Source: Silvania hatchlandensis (GTDB lineage Bacteria > Pseudomonadota > Gammaproteobacteria > Enterobacterales > Enterobacteriaceae). Taken from it: a stretch of DNA of 64,000 nucleotides. The stretch lies in assembly GCF_025564065.1 (NCBI RefSeq), contig NZ_JAMGZK010000054.1, positions 248,001-312,000 on the forward strand. The letters are read 5' to 3'. Shown here piece by piece: positions 17,771 to 31,235 of this stretch (positions within the stretch are counted from its first letter, which is position 1; each line of letters begins with the position of its first letter). A program made the position numbers and the translations under genes. The notes under the pieces were generated by a model. That model was not told the origin of the DNA and made no database searches. It was given only the letters and a program-made list of their open reading frames with translations.

Positions 17771-18649
17771 ATGAGCGAGAAGTTACAGAAAGTGCTGGCC
17801 CGCGCCGGCCACGGTTCACGCCGTGAAATCGAAACCATTATCGAAGCAGGTCGCGTCAGTGTGGACGGCAAAATTGCCACGCTGGGCGATCGTGTGGAAA
17901 TTGTCGCCGGTCTTAAAATCCGTATCGACGGTCATCTGATCTCAGTGAAAGAATCCGCTGAGCAGATTTGCCGCGTGCTGGCGTACTACAAGCCGGAAGG
18001 CGAGCTCTGTACCCGTAACGATCCGGAAGGCCGCCCGACGGTATTTGACCGTCTGCCTAAACTGCGCGGTGCGCGCTGGATCGCCGTTGGCCGTCTGGAC
18101 GTGAACACCTGCGGCCTGCTGCTGTTCACCACCGACGGTGAGCTGGCAAACCGTCTGATGCACCCAAGCCGTGAAGTGGAACGTGAATACGCCGTGCGCG
18201 TGTTCGGCGAAGTGGACGAAAATAAAATCCGCGACCTGTCCCGTGGCGTTCAGCTTGAAGATGGCCCGGCCGCGTTTAAAACCATCAAATTTACCGGTGG
18301 TGAAGGTATTAACCAGTGGTACAACGTCACCCTGACCGAAGGGCGTAACCGTGAGGTGCGTCGTCTGTGGGAAGCGGTAGGCGTGCAGGTTAGCCGTCTG
18401 ATCCGCGTGCGTTACGGTGATATCCTGCTGCCGAAAGGCCTGCCTCGCGGCGGCTATACCGAGCTGGATTTAACCCAGACCAACTATCTGCGTGAGCTGG
18501 TGTCGTTGACCCCGGAAACCACGTCGAAAGTGGCGGTTGAAAAAGATCGCCGTCGCATGAAAGCGAACCAGATCCGCCGTGCGGTCAAACGTCACAGCCA
18601 GGTTAGCAGCAATAATCGCCGCTCTGGCAGTCGTAACAATAACGGCTAA
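17771..18649 (+). CDS. rluB: 23S rRNA pseudouridine-2605 synthase
   Basis: 292 residues from the ATG at 17771 ([21 protein letters not shown]), preceded by AAGGAAG. The N-terminal ~60 residues are an S4 RNA-binding domain. The catalytic Asp is in the RsuA-family motif [20 protein letters not shown] (about residues 109-128). A basic C-terminal tail rich in Lys/Arg and Asn follows. An in-frame ATG at 17717 is rejected. The original upstream region appears displaced by the island. Confidence 0.95.
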   Translation: MSEKLQKVLARAGHGSRREIETIIEAGRVSVDGKIATLGDRVEIVAGLKIRIDGHLISVKESAEQICRVLAYYKPEGELCTRNDPEGRPTVFDRLPKLRGARWIAVGRLDVNTCGLLLFTTDGELANRLMHPSREVEREYAVRVFGEVDENKIRDLSRGVQLEDGPAAFKTIKFTGGEGINQWYNVTLTEGRNREVRRLWEAVGVQVSRLIRVRYGDILLPKGLPRGGYTELDLTQTNYLRELVSLTPETTSKVAVEKDRRRMKANQIRRAVKRHSQVSSNNRRSGSRNNNG

Positions 18650-18652
18650 AAC

Positions 18653-18676
18653 AAAACCCGCCTCGGCGGGTTTTTT
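18653..18676 (+). terminator. Terminator after rluB
   Basis: ACCCGC/GCGGGT stem with A's before and TTTTTT after. It can also act on the opposing cobO transcript. Confidence 0.85.
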
Positions 18677-18677
18677 G

Positions 18678-19268
18678 TTAATAGTCGATGCCGATTTGCG
18701 CTTTAACGCCTGCATCAAACGCATGCTTGACTGGCCGCAGTTCGCTGACGGTATCGGCCATCTCCATAATATCCCGATGACAGCCGCGCCCGGTGACGAT
18801 CACCGTCTGATGCGCGGGGCGATTGTTCAGCGCATCCACCACATCCTGCAGCGGTAAGTAGTCGTACGCCACCATATAGGTAATTTCGTCCAGCAGGACC
18901 ATATTCAGCGCCGGATCTGCCAGCATCCGCTTCGCGTGATCCCACACCGCCAGGCAGGCGGCCGTGTCCGTTTCGCGGTTCTGGGTATCCCAGGTAAACC
19001 CGGTCGCCATCACCTGAAATTCCACTCCATGGGGTTCGAGCAGATTGCGCTCACCGTTCGGCCATTCACCTTTAATAAACTGGATCACGCCCACTTTTTG
19101 CCCATGCCCGACGGCGCGGGTCGCGGTGCCGAAGGCGGCAGTGGTTTTGCCTTTGCCGTTGCCGGTGAAGACGATAATAATGCCGCGCTCGTCCTTAGCA
19201 GCGGCAACGCGGGCATCGACCTGATCTTTCAGGCGCTGCTGGCGCTGCTGATGACGTTCATCACTCAT
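18678..19268 (-). CDS. btuR: Cob(I)alamin adenosyltransferase
   Basis: 196 residues, identical to the E. coli BtuR (CobO) length. The P-loop FTGNGKGKTTAAFGTA is visible near residue 35. Transfers the adenosyl group of ATP to corrinoids, making coenzyme B12 and its precursors. Its ATG overlaps the yciK stop (ATGA), so the two form one leftward transcript. Confidence 0.95.
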   Translation of the reverse strand: MSDERHQQRQQRLKDQVDARVAAAKDERGIIIVFTGNGKGKTTAAFGTATRAVGHGQKVGVIQFIKGEWPNGERNLLEPHGVEFQVMATGFTWDTQNRETDTAACLAVWDHAKRMLADPALNMVLLDEITYMVAYDYLPLQDVVDALNNRPAHQTVIVTGRGCHRDIMEMADTVSELRPVKHAFDAGVKAQIGIDY

Positions 19269-20026
19269 TGAGAAATTCCTGGTTTACGGCCGGGTTGGGC
19301 ATCAAAGGTCATACCGGTTTTGCGGCGACTGTCATCGCCCATCAGCCACAGATAGAGCGGCATAATGTCGGCGGGGGTTTTCAGTTTGTGCGGATCTTCG
19401 CTCGGGAACGCGTTGGCGCGCATTTTGGTGCGCGTGCCGCCGGGGTTGATGCAGTTCACGCGCAGATGGCGGCTTTGGTACTCTTCGGCCAGCACCTGCA
19501 TCATCCCTTCGGTGGCGAACTTGGATGCCGCATAGGCACCCCAGTTGGCGCGGCCCTGGCGTCCGACGCTGGAGGAGGTAAAGACCAGCGAACCGGATTC
19601 GGACTGCAGTAATAAAGGAAGCAGTGCCTGGGTGAGGAAAAAGGTACCGTTGACGTTCACCTGCATCACCTGCTGCCAGATGGCAGGCGTCTGTTGATCC
19701 ATCGGGCACACTTCCCCGAGCAGGCCTGCATTGTGTAAAACGCCGTCCAGACGCGGGTAGTCGGCGGCGATGCTCTGGGCTAGCGCCTGGCAACTTTCCG
19801 GGGTGCAGGTCAGCAGATCGAGAATGTATGCCCGCGCGGTGTGGCCTCCTTCATCGCTGATAGTGCGAATAACGTCGTGCAGTTTCTCTTCGTTACGGCC
19901 CAGCAGGATGACGTGAGCCCCATGGCGGGCGTAGGTCAGCGCGGCTTCGCGGCCAATGCCGTCGCTGGCGCCGGTGACCAGGATAATACGATTTTGCAGT
20001 AGATCTTTTTGCGGTTGATAGTGCAA
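19265..20026 (-). CDS. yciK: YciK short-chain dehydrogenase
   Basis: 253 residues from a TTG at 20024-20026 (MHYQPQKDLLQNRIILVTGA). AGAGGAG lies 5 nt before it, and the family begins with the same MHYQP. The longer in-frame ATG at 20110 is unsupported. NAD(P)-binding TGASDGIGREAA and the catalytic Tyr-Lys pair in YAASKFATEG are both present. Substrate unknown. Usually co-transcribed with btuR. Confidence 0.92.
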   Translation of the reverse strand: MHYQPQKDLLQNRIILVTGASDGIGREAALTYARHGAHVILLGRNEEKLHDVIRTISDEGGHTARAYILDLLTCTPESCQALAQSIAADYPRLDGVLHNAGLLGEVCPMDQQTPAIWQQVMQVNVNGTFFLTQALLPLLLQSESGSLVFTSSSVGRQGRANWGAYAASKFATEGMMQVLAEEYQSRHLRVNCINPGGTRTKMRANAFPSEDPHKLKTPADIMPLYLWLMGDDSRRKTGMTFDAQPGRKPGISQ

Positions 20027-20276
20027 GGTGACTCCTCTGGCGCGCGTTGGCGCTACCCATGCTGTGCGGGTACTTTTCGGCTTTATGCCCGAAAGCGCGC
20101 AGGATTTCAATCAGTCTATCGGAGAGTTCACTGTAAAATTAACAATTTGCAAAACATTTTTCACGTCAGTCAACATTCCTGAAGAGGACTCGCAAGCCTG
20201 TTGTCATGGGCGAGACGCCTGGCACAGGCTGATGTACACTGAGTGATAAAACAAGTGGTTAAATCAAGGTGGTCGT

Positions 20277-21323
20277 GTGGAATTACTTTCTGAATATGGT
20301 TTGTTTTTGGCCAAGATCGCGACGGTAGTGATAGCCATCGCAATTGTCGCCTTGCTCATTGTGAATCTGACGCAGCGCAAGCGTCAGCGCGGTGAGTTGC
20401 GCATTACCCGTTTGAGCGAGCAGTACACTGAGATGCAGGAAGAGATGTCGGTCGCGCTACTCGACCATCATCAGCAAAAGCAGTGGCACAAAGCGCAGAA
20501 GAAAAAGCACAAACTCGAGGCGAAAACCGCGAAGCTGAAAGCCAAACAAGGGCAACGTGAAGAGGTGGCTAAACCGCGCGTCTATGTGCTGGATTTCAAA
20601 GGCAGCATGGATGCGCACGAAGTGACCTCCTTGCGTGAAGAAGTGACCGCCGTGCTTGCCGTGGCAAGAGTGGAGGACCAGGTCGTTCTGCGTCTCGAAA
20701 GCCCGGGCGGGGTGGTTCATGGTTACGGTCTGGCATCATCCCAGCTGCAGCGCTTGCGCGATAAGAAGATCCCGCTGACCGTGGCGGTAGATAAAGTCGC
20801 CGCCAGTGGTGGTTACATGATGGCCTGCGTGGCTGACAAAATCGTCGCTGCGCCGTTCTCTATCATTGGCTCCATCGGCGTGGTTGCGCAGATCCCGAAC
20901 TTTAATCGCTTCCTGAAGAACAAAGAGATTGATATCGAACTGCACACGGCGGGCCAGTACAAACGCACGCTGACCCTGCTGGGTGAAAACACCGAAGAAG
21001 GGCGGCAGAAATTCCGCGAGGACCTCAATGACACGCATCTGCTGTTCAAAGGTTTTGTGAAGCAAATGCGTCCAACGCTGGATATCGATCAGGTGGCAAC
21101 CGGTGAGCACTGGTACGGCACGCAGGCGCTGGAAAAAGGGCTGGTGGACCAGGTCGGCACCAGTGATGATTTGCTGCTGGAACTGATGGACGGTCGCGAG
21201 CTGGTAGGGGTTCGCTACACGCGGCGGAAAAAACTGATGGATCGGTTTACCAACAGTGCCGCTGAAAGCGCGGATCGTCTACTGCTGCGTTGGTGGCAGC
21301 GTGGGCAAAAACCGCTGCTCTGA
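20277..21323 (+). CDS. sohB: SohB, S49 inner-membrane protease
   Basis: 348 residues from a GTG start with AAGGTGG 5 nt upstream. One N-terminal membrane segment (residues ~8-31) is followed by a highly charged Lys-rich linker (65-95). The S49 (signal peptide peptidase A) domain carries the likely Ser nucleophile in VAASGGYMMA (about residue 177) and the general-base Lys in GQYKRT (about 229). E. coli SohB suppresses loss of the periplasmic protease DegP when overproduced. Divergent from yciK. Confidence 0.94.
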   Translation: MELLSEYGLFLAKIATVVIAIAIVALLIVNLTQRKRQRGELRITRLSEQYTEMQEEMSVALLDHHQQKQWHKAQKKKHKLEAKTAKLKAKQGQREEVAKPRVYVLDFKGSMDAHEVTSLREEVTAVLAVARVEDQVVLRLESPGGVVHGYGLASSQLQRLRDKKIPLTVAVDKVAASGGYMMACVADKIVAAPFSIIGSIGVVAQIPNFNRFLKNKEIDIELHTAGQYKRTLTLLGENTEEGRQKFREDLNDTHLLFKGFVKQMRPTLDIDQVATGEHWYGTQALEKGLVDQVGTSDDLLLELMDGRELVGVRYTRRKKLMDRFTNSAAESADRLLLRWWQRGQKPLL

Positions 21324-21328
21324 ACAAA

Positions 21329-21354
21329 ACGCGAGGCTTATGCCTCGCGTTTTT
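21329..21354. terminator. Terminator between sohB and yciN
   Basis: ACGCGAGGC (21329-21337) pairs with GCCTCGCGT (21342-21350) around TTAT, then T's. Placed between convergent genes. Confidence 0.85.
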
Positions 21355-21356
21355 CA

Positions 21357-21608
21357 TTAATCGACCAGGTGATACTTCTCTGAGAGCGCGTGCGCCAGGT
21401 ATTTAAACATGTTAAATACCGCCGTGCTTTTTGGGGTCGGCAGACCTTGCTCATCCAGATAATATTCGCCGCTGAACACCAGCACGCCGTTGCGCTGTTC
21501 AACACCGGTGGCATCGATCCCTGCCATCGTGTCCTCATGCTCACGAATGAGTTTATTTGCTTCAACAAGCAATGTTGCTCGGTCGATAGGTTGGGTAGTT
21601 TGCTGCAT
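21357..21608 (-). CDS. yciN: YciN family protein
   Basis: 83 residues from the ATG at 21606-21608 ([19 protein letters not shown]), the same length as E. coli YciN. Mostly helical N-terminus and a short beta region ([13 protein letters not shown]). Function unknown. The AAGGAG ribosome site fits this start and not the ATG 18 codons upstream. Convergent with sohB and divergent from topA. Confidence 0.9.
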   Translation of the reverse strand: MQQTTQPIDRATLLVEANKLIREHEDTMAGIDATGVEQRNGVLVFSGEYYLDEQGLPTPKSTAVFNMFKYLAHALSEKYHLVD

Positions 21609-22004
21609 TATCCACTCCTTAAACAGTGACATTAGTCTACGCCGCAGCGGTGGCGGGAGCAAATTTTCCCCGATTTAGCGTACTCAGGGCAACGGGGGCG
21701 ACGCTGGCGCGATTTGCTTTTGCATGCTAATAAAGTTGCGTAACAGATTTTATCAGGTAGAGTGTGCGCTTTCGTCAATCTGGCAATAGATTTGCTTGAC
21801 ATTCGACCTAAGTCTCGTCGTGAAGTCACAGTGATGCGAGAAAAATCCTGTTATCTCAACCACCTGGGTGAAGCTGTTTTTATACCTGATCCGAAAAGGG
21901 GGTTGATATCCACTGATGACGCCGCTATATAAATGTCTCGTCGCCAGTGGAAGGTGAACTCACGCGACGTATTCCTGGAAGAAACAAATTAGGTAAAGGT
22001 GAAT
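21609..22004. other. yciN / topA intergenic region
   Basis: 396 bp between divergent starts. It contains a sigma-70-like topA promoter (21903-21931) and an extra TTGACA near 21796. No small ORF with a credible ribosome site was seen. Confidence 0.6.
21903..21931 (+). promoter_or_regulatory. Candidate sigma-70 promoter of topA
   Basis: TTGATA (21903-21908), a 17-bp spacer and TATATA (21926-21931). It would start transcription ~65 nt before the topA ATG. E. coli topA has several promoters, so others may be present. Confidence 0.6.
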
Positions 22005-24602
22005 ATGGGTAAAGCTCTCGTTATCGTTGAGTCCCCGGCAAAAGCCAAAACGATCAATAAATATCTGGGTAATGACTACGTGGTTAAATCCAGCGTCGGT
22101 CATATCCGCGATCTGCCGACCAGTGGCTCAGCCAGCAAGAAGAGCGCCGACTCTACCTCCACCAAAGGGGCTAAAAAGCCTAAAAAGGATGAACGTAGCG
22201 CGCTTGTGAATCGCATGGGGGTTAACCCGTGGGATAACTGGCAGGCACAATACGAAGTGCTGCCGGGCAAAGAGAAAGTCGTCAACGAGCTGAAACAGCT
22301 GGCAGAAAAAGCCGACCACATCTATCTCGCAACTGACCTTGACCGCGAAGGGGAGGCCATTGCATGGCACCTGCGGGAAGTGATCGGGGGTGATGACTCA
22401 CGCTATAGCCGCGTGGTGTTTAACGAAATTACCAAAAACGCGATCCGCCAGGCGTTCGAAAAGCCGGGTGAGCTGAACATCGATCGCGTTAACGCCCAAC
22501 AGGCGCGTCGCTTTATGGACCGCGTTGTGGGCTATATGGTCTCTCCGCTGCTGTGGAAAAAGATCGCCCGCGGTCTGTCTGCTGGCCGCGTCCAGTCGGT
22601 TGCCGTGCGTCTGGTGGTTGAACGTGAACGCGAAATCAAAGCGTTCGTGCCGGAAGAGTTCTGGGAAATTGACGCCAACGTGACGACGCCAGGTGGCGAC
22701 ATGCTGCCGCTGGAAGTTTCTCACCACAACGATAAGCCGTTCCGTCCTGAAAAACGCGAACAGACGATGGCTGCGGTGGCAATCCTGGAAAAAGCCCGCT
22801 ATCAGGTGCTGGATCGTGAAGACAAACCGACCAGCAGCAAACCGGGCGCACCGTTTATCACCTCCACCCTGCAGCAGGCGGCAAGTACCCGTCTGGGCTA
22901 TGGCGTGAAGAAAACCATGATGATGGCGCAGCGTCTATATGAAGCCGGCCACATTACTTACATGCGTACTGACTCTACCAACCTGAGCCAGGACGCGGTA
23001 AGCATGGTGCGTGACTACATTGGCGACAACTTTGGCAAAAAATACCTGCCAGAGAGCGCTAATCAGTACAACAGTAAAGAGAACTCGCAGGAAGCGCACG
23101 AAGCCATTCGTCCTTCTGACGTCTCGGTGCTGGCGGAATCGCTGAAGGATATGGAAGCGGACGCGCAGAAGCTGTACCAGCTGATCTGGCGCCAGTTCGT
23201 GGCCTGTCAGATGACGCCTGCGAAGTACGACTCCACCACGCTGACCGTGGGGGCGGGCGAGTTCCGCCTGAAAGCGCGCGGACGTATCCTGCGCTTTGAT
23301 GGCTGGACGAAGGTGATGCCTGCGCTGCGTAAGGGTGATGAAGACAAAACCCTGCCAGCGGTGAACACCGGCGATGAACTGACGCTGGTTGAATTGCTGC
23401 CTGCGCAGCACTTCACCAAACCACCGGCGCGCTTCAGCGAAGCATCACTGGTTAAAGAGTTAGAAAAACGCGGTATTGGCCGTCCGTCTACCTATGCGTC
23501 GATCATTTCGACCATTCAGGATCGCGGCTATGTGCGTACGGAAAACCGCCGTTTCTACGCGGAAAAAATGGGTGAAATCGTTACCGATCGCCTGGAAGCC
23601 AACTTCCGCGAGCTGATGAATTACGACTTTACCGCGCAGATGGAAAACAGCCTTGACCAGGTGGCCAACCACGAAGCCGAGTGGAAGAAGGTGCTCGACA
23701 GCTTCTTCGGCGACTTCACCAACCAACTGGAAAAAGCAGAAAAAGACCCTGAAGAGGGCGGCATGCTGCCGAATCAGATGGTGCTGACCAGCATCGACTG
23801 TCCGACCTGTAGCCGTCAGATGGGGATCCGTACCGCGACCACCGGCGTCTTCCTCGGTTGCTCGGGCTATGCGCTGTCGCCGAAAGAGCGCTGCAAGACC
23901 ACCATTAACCTGGTGCCGGAAAACGAAGTCCTGAACGTGCTGGAAGGTGACGATGCGGAAACCAACGCACTGCGCGCCAGGCGCCGCTGTAACAAGTGCG
24001 GTACCGCCATGGACAGCTACCTGATCGATCCGAAACGCAAGCTGCATGTCTGTGGTAATAACCCGACCTGCGACGGCTACGAGATTGAAGAAGGCGAGTT
24101 CCGCATCAAGGGCTATGACGGCCCAATTGTTGAGTGTGAAAAATGTGGTTCTGAAATGCACCTGAAAATGGGGCGTTTTGGTAAGTACATGGCCTGCACC
24201 AACGAAGAGTGTAAGAACACGCGTAAGATCCTGCGTAATGGCGAAGTCGCGCCACCGAAGGAAGATCCGGTGCCATTGCCGGAGCTGCCGTGCGAGAAGT
24301 CCGATGCTTACTTCGTCCTGCGTGACGGTGCGGCGGGCGTCTTCCTGGCCGCGAACACGTTCCCGAAATCGCGCGAAACCCGTGCGCCGCTGGTGGAAGA
24401 GTTATACCGTTTCCGCGATCGTCTGGCAGAAAAACTGCGTTACCTGGCCGATGCCCCTCAGCAGGATCCAGAGGGCAACAAGACCGTCGTGCGCTTTAGC
24501 CGTAAAACCAAGCAGCAGTACGTTGCAGCGGAAAAAGACGGTAAAGCGACCGGATGGTCGGCATTCTACATTGACGGTAAATGGGTTGAAGGCAAAAAAT
24601 AA
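22005..24602 (+). CDS. topA: DNA topoisomerase I
   Basis: Type IA topoisomerase that relaxes negative supercoils. 865 residues from the ATG at 22005 ([15 protein letters not shown]), identical to the E. coli length. The Toprim domain holds the [15 protein letters not shown] acidic motif. The active-site Tyr is in [10 protein letters not shown] (about residue 319). Three C-terminal zinc ribbons are visible, beginning [18 protein letters not shown] and CEKCGSEMH, followed by basic ssDNA-binding domains. An upstream GTG (21999) is in frame but lacks support. Flanked by yciN and cysB as in E. coli. Confidence 0.98.
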   Translation: MGKALVIVESPAKAKTINKYLGNDYVVKSSVGHIRDLPTSGSASKKSADSTSTKGAKKPKKDERSALVNRMGVNPWDNWQAQYEVLPGKEKVVNELKQLAEKADHIYLATDLDREGEAIAWHLREVIGGDDSRYSRVVFNEITKNAIRQAFEKPGELNIDRVNAQQARRFMDRVVGYMVSPLLWKKIARGLSAGRVQSVAVRLVVEREREIKAFVPEEFWEIDANVTTPGGDMLPLEVSHHNDKPFRPEKREQTMAAVAILEKARYQVLDREDKPTSSKPGAPFITSTLQQAASTRLGYGVKKTMMMAQRLYEAGHITYMRTDSTNLSQDAVSMVRDYIGDNFGKKYLPESANQYNSKENSQEAHEAIRPSDVSVLAESLKDMEADAQKLYQLIWRQFVACQMTPAKYDSTTLTVGAGEFRLKARGRILRFDGWTKVMPALRKGDEDKTLPAVNTGDELTLVELLPAQHFTKPPARFSEASLVKELEKRGIGRPSTYASIISTIQDRGYVRTENRRFYAEKMGEIVTDRLEANFRELMNYDFTAQMENSLDQVANHEAEWKKVLDSFFGDFTNQLEKAEKDPEEGGMLPNQMVLTSIDCPTCSRQMGIRTATTGVFLGCSGYALSPKERCKTTINLVPENEVLNVLEGDDAETNALRARRRCNKCGTAMDSYLIDPKRKLHVCGNNPTCDGYEIEEGEFRIKGYDGPIVECEKCGSEMHLKMGRFGKYMACTNEECKNTRKILRNGEVAPPKEDPVPLPELPCEKSDAYFVLRDGAAGVFLAANTFPKSRETRAPLVEELYRFRDRLAEKLRYLADAPQQDPEGNKTVVRFSRKTKQQYVAAEKDGKATGWSAFYIDGKWVEGKK

Positions 24603-24628
24603 GCCTGCTTTAGCGTAACTTACCTGTA

Positions 24629-24656
24629 AAAGGGCCGGATTCCGGCCCTTTTTTAT
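24629..24656 (+). terminator. Terminator after topA
   Basis: AAGGGCCGG pairs with CCGGCCCTT around a short loop, followed by TTTT. Confidence 0.85.
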
Positions 24657-24772
24657 TGCCCGTTATTATTTTTTGTTACGGGCTATACAGCAAAGATATA
24701 ACTGATATAGTGGTTATAGTTAACCCTCTTCTTATTATTAAATCGTCTTAAGCGATTGCCCGTGTGCGCTAA

Positions 24773-25762
<990 letters not shown>

Positions 25763-26094
25763 TCACACCCGGTATCTTTTCGAAGAAAAGATACCGTTAT
25801 TTCCCACCCGCCCTAAATCAAACCCTTTCATTTGTATTGTTAAATAAGAATATATTAAGTGTTACGGCTACGTTCGTTAAAACTGTCGTGAACAGGCGAC
25901 AAAAATAGAAAACAATTTCCCGCAACGCAAATTCCTCGCTTCAATTATTTATTTCCGCTCAAAAGATTAACTATTTCGCCCCAGACGATTCGAAAATTCG
26001 CTGGATTTTCGACTAAAGTTTCTTTAGGATTTATCTCAACCATGATTACTTATACCAATTGTTTGGTATCAAAATGATAAGCGATGTCGATTGT
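25763..26094 (+). other. cysB / ymiA intergenic region
   Basis: 332 bp, strongly AT-rich. An 11-bp perfect stem (25771-25781 with 25785-25795) directly follows cysB and probably ends its transcript, though there is no strong T-run. A perfect inverted repeat (26052-26069) lies 25 bp before ymiA. No gene is supported between them. Confidence 0.65.
26052..26069. promoter_or_regulatory. Inverted repeat upstream of ymiA
   Basis: ATACCAA (26052-26058) and TTGGTAT (26063-26069) with a 4-nt spacer, 25 bp before the ymiA ATG. Operator-like; binder unknown. Confidence 0.4.
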
Positions 26095-26235
26095 ATGAGG
26101 TTTGCAATGCCGTCAGGAAGTCAAGAACCGCAAAGGGATCCCGGGCTGAAGCGTAAAGCCTGGCTGGCGGTATTTCTCGGTTCCACCCTGTTTTGGGTGG
26201 TGGTGGCACTGCTGGTCTGGAAATATTGGGGTTAA
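26095..26235 (+). CDS. ymiA: YmiA small membrane protein
   Basis: 46 residues (MRFAMPSGSQEPQRDPGLKR...), with one C-terminal membrane segment (AWLAVFLGSTLFWVVVALLV) ending WKYWG. Closely matches E. coli YmiA in length, sequence and place between cysB and acnA. A second in-frame Met at codon 5 could be the start. The stop is 2 nt before the next ATG, so the pair is coupled. Function unknown. Confidence 0.85.
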   Translation: MRFAMPSGSQEPQRDPGLKRKAWLAVFLGSTLFWVVVALLVWKYWG

Positions 26236-26237
26236 GT

Positions 26238-26408
26238 ATGGCGGTTCAGGGGCGTACTGAAGCAGTAAAAACGAAGGGTCAGAAAACTGACACGCCCCGT
26301 AAAGACCGGAAAGACGCTGCGGATAAAGTCCCGGCCTCCTGGAAGCTGACACCCCAGCAGCAAGCTTTTATTGATGCGTTCGCAGAAGACGAACCTAAAA
26401 AACAATAA
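26238..26408 (+). CDS. yciX: YciX-like small hydrophilic protein
   Basis: 56 residues, highly charged N-terminal half (TKGQKTDTPRKDRKDAADK) and a helix ending LTPQQQAFIDAFAEDEPKKQ. No membrane segment. Occupies the place of E. coli yciX between ymiA and acnA. The symbol rests on position and a memory-level match. It starts 2 nt after the ymiA stop, indicating a shared transcript. Function unknown. Confidence 0.7.
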   Translation: MAVQGRTEAVKTKGQKTDTPRKDRKDAADKVPASWKLTPQQQAFIDAFAEDEPKKQ

Positions 26409-26535
26409 TTATTATTACGCTGCACTGTAGCGATAATAATGCACTGCGCTTTTGTACTCTTTAATAAATACACATCAGCAGTACCGACCTGAGTCTCACT
26501 CAGCCGCAACGAATAAACAGATGATGGGTAGTGTA

Positions 26536-26637
26536 ATGCTGAATAATATCCGTGGTATCAAATACTGGTCGTGGATGGGCGCGTTTTCGCTGTCGCTCCT
26601 CATCTGGTGTCAGCTCATCTGGCTCGCACTCCACTGA
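26536..26637 (+). CDS. ymiC: YmiC-like single-membrane-span mini-protein
   Basis: 33 residues with a short start (MLNNIRGIKYWSW) and one hydrophobic segment (MGAFSLSLLIWCQLIWLALH). Resembles the E. coli YmiC mini-protein at the same site. The same frame is open back to an ATG at 26452, but only the 3' part looks like protein sequence. A strong terminator follows 7 nt later. Function unknown. Confidence 0.65.
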   Translation: MLNNIRGIKYWSWMGAFSLSLLIWCQLIWLALH

Positions 26638-26644
26638 ATGATAA

Positions 26645-26668
26645 AACCTCGCAACCGCGAGGTTTTTT
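26645..26668 (+). terminator. Terminator after ymiC
   Basis: AACCTCGC (26645-26652) pairs with GCGAGGTT (26657-26664) around AACC, then TTTT. It isolates the mini-genes from acnA. Confidence 0.85.
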
Positions 26669-26807
26669 GTTTTTCCCGTCCCGTTTTTCTTCTCCGCATT
26701 TAGCTATTTGGGTTGTTATCAAATCGTTACGGCCATGATGTGTTATCTTTAATTACGACCCCGATAAACGTCGGGGTATCGCAATCCCGGTAATTAAGGA
26801 GGAGCTT

Positions 26808-29483
<2,676 letters not shown>

Positions 29484-29496
29484 GGCTGTTCACACT

Positions 29497-29522
29497 GCCC
29501 GGCGAGCCTGTCGCCGCCGGGC
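29497..29522. repeat. REP-like hairpin between acnA and ribA
   Basis: GCCCGGCG (29497-29504) pairs with CGCCGGGC (29515-29522). The GC-rich stem between convergent genes resembles enterobacterial REP units and may end both transcripts. Confidence 0.55.
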
Positions 29523-29531
29523 GCAATACGC

Positions 29532-30122
29532 TTATTCGCTCAGCAGATGCCCAAGCTTCGCCGCTTTGGTATCCAGGTAGTGCGCGTTTTTGGGATTACG
29601 GCCAACGATCAGCGGCACGCGCTCAACGATGTTAATGCCCGCCTCGCTCAGGATCTCGACCTTGCGCGGGTTATTGGTCAGCAGACGCACTTCATCCACG
29701 CCCAGCAGCTTGAACATATCCGCACACAGGGTGAAATCACGCTCGTCGGCGGCAAAGCCTAACTGGTGGTTAGCTTCGACGGTGTCATACCCCTGATCCT
29801 GCAGGGCATAGGCGCGGATTTTATTCAGCAGGCCGATATTACGACCCTCCTGGCGGTGATACAGCAGAATCCCGCGACCCTCTTCAGCGATGTGCGACAG
29901 CGCCGCTTCCAGTTGAAAACCGCAATCACAGCGCAGGCTAAACAGCGCATCACCCGTCAGACATTCAGAGTGAACGCGAGCCAGAACCGGCGTCTGCCCC
30001 GAGGTATCGCCGAACACCAACGCTACATGATCCTGCCCGGTTGCCAGTTCTTCAAAACCCACCATCAGGAAATCGCCCCATGGGGTTGGCAGATTGGCTT
30101 CTGCCACACGTTTAAGCTGCAT
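29532..30122 (-). CDS. ribA: GTP cyclohydrolase II
   Basis: First step of riboflavin synthesis, opening GTP to the diaminopyrimidine. 196 residues as in E. coli. Zinc-binding Cys residues are visible in [20 protein letters not shown], and the catalytic Arg/Tyr region in [19 protein letters not shown]. Monofunctional: there is no fused DHBP synthase domain. Divergent from pgpB with about 195 bp between the starts. Confidence 0.97.
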   Translation of the reverse strand: MQLKRVAEANLPTPWGDFLMVGFEELATGQDHVALVFGDTSGQTPVLARVHSECLTGDALFSLRCDCGFQLEAALSHIAEEGRGILLYHRQEGRNIGLLNKIRAYALQDQGYDTVEANHQLGFAADERDFTLCADMFKLLGVDEVRLLTNNPRKVEILSEAGINIVERVPLIVGRNPKNAHYLDTKAAKLGHLLSE

Positions 30123-30318
30123 GTGATTCTCCAGAAAATACTGACACGCGGAGTGTCTTTCGCCTGTTTGGCTGTCGGTATTCTCTTATTTTGCCACAAG
30201 CCGCGCGGGTTCACCTAGTTACGGCCACCTATACGAACGTTAAACGCACAATCCGACATTTTTACCCTGATGTTAATTTTCGGTTATGATTGTGAGACTT
30301 ATCGAAAAAGGAGACGAC

Positions 30319-31083
30319 ATGCTTACTATTGCCCGTCGCACGGCGGTTGGTGCAGGTATCCTGCTCATCATGCCTGCAGCCGTCTGGATCTCGGGCTGGC
30401 AATGGCAGCCGGGGCCTGACAGTGGATGGCTCAAAGCGCTGTTCTGGGTAACAGAAACGGTCACCCAGCCCTGGGGGATAATTACCCACACGGTGCTGTG
30501 CGGCTGGTTTTTGTGGTGCCTGCGCTTTCGCCTGCGCGCCGCCATCATGCTGTTCGCCATTCTTGGCGCGGCGATCCTTATCGGTCAGGGTGTAAAATCC
30601 TGGGTCAAGGATCGGGTTCAGGAGCCGCGGCCCTTTGTCGTGTGGCTGGAAAAAACGCACCATGTCCCGGTCACTGACTTCTACAATTTAAAGCGTAAGG
30701 CGCGCGGTGAGCTGGTAAAAGAACAGCTTAGTGAACAACAGACTATTCCGCCGTTTCTGCGCAAGCACTGGCAAAAAGAGACTGGATTTGCCTTCCCGTC
30801 CGGGCACACGATGTTCGCCGCAAGCTGGGCGCTGCTGGGTGTAGGGCTATTATGGCCGCGCCGACGCACCCTGACTATCGCGGTGCTGCTGGTGTGGGCT
30901 ACAGGCGTGATGGGAAGCCGCTTACTGCTGGGGATGCACTGGCCGCGGGATTTGATTGTTGCCACACTGATCGCATGGCTGCTGGTGACGCTGGCGACCT
31001 GGCTTGCCCAGCGCGTCTGTGGGCCGCTAATGCCGCCAGCGGAAGAGAACCGCGAAATCGCCAGCCGTGAGCAAGAAAGCTGA
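30319..31083 (+). CDS. pgpB: Phosphatidylglycerophosphatase B
   Basis: 254 residues from the ATG at 30319 (AAAGGAG upstream). Six hydrophobic segments and the PAP2 signature in three blocks: KSWVKDRVQEPRP, FPSGHTMFAA and SRLLLGMHWPRDLI. Dephosphorylates phosphatidylglycerol phosphate and undecaprenyl pyrophosphate at the periplasmic face. E. coli length and neighbours are the same. An upstream in-frame ATG (30286) is not supported. Confidence 0.96.
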   Translation: MLTIARRTAVGAGILLIMPAAVWISGWQWQPGPDSGWLKALFWVTETVTQPWGIITHTVLCGWFLWCLRFRLRAAIMLFAILGAAILIGQGVKSWVKDRVQEPRPFVVWLEKTHHVPVTDFYNLKRKARGELVKEQLSEQQTIPPFLRKHWQKETGFAFPSGHTMFAASWALLGVGLLWPRRRTLTIAVLLVWATGVMGSRLLLGMHWPRDLIVATLIAWLLVTLATWLAQRVCGPLMPPAEENREIASREQES

Positions 31084-31235
31084 CCCGGGTTGAAATAATC
31101 ATATTTAGCCGCAGATCTAAGGCGAGCGCGACGCTTTTTCCGTATCGCGCCCGCCGTGAAAATGGTAATTTATAGGGCTGGCATACGCTATGTTGAACAC
31201 TCTTTATTCGCTTAAACCACATAACGGGAAGTAAT

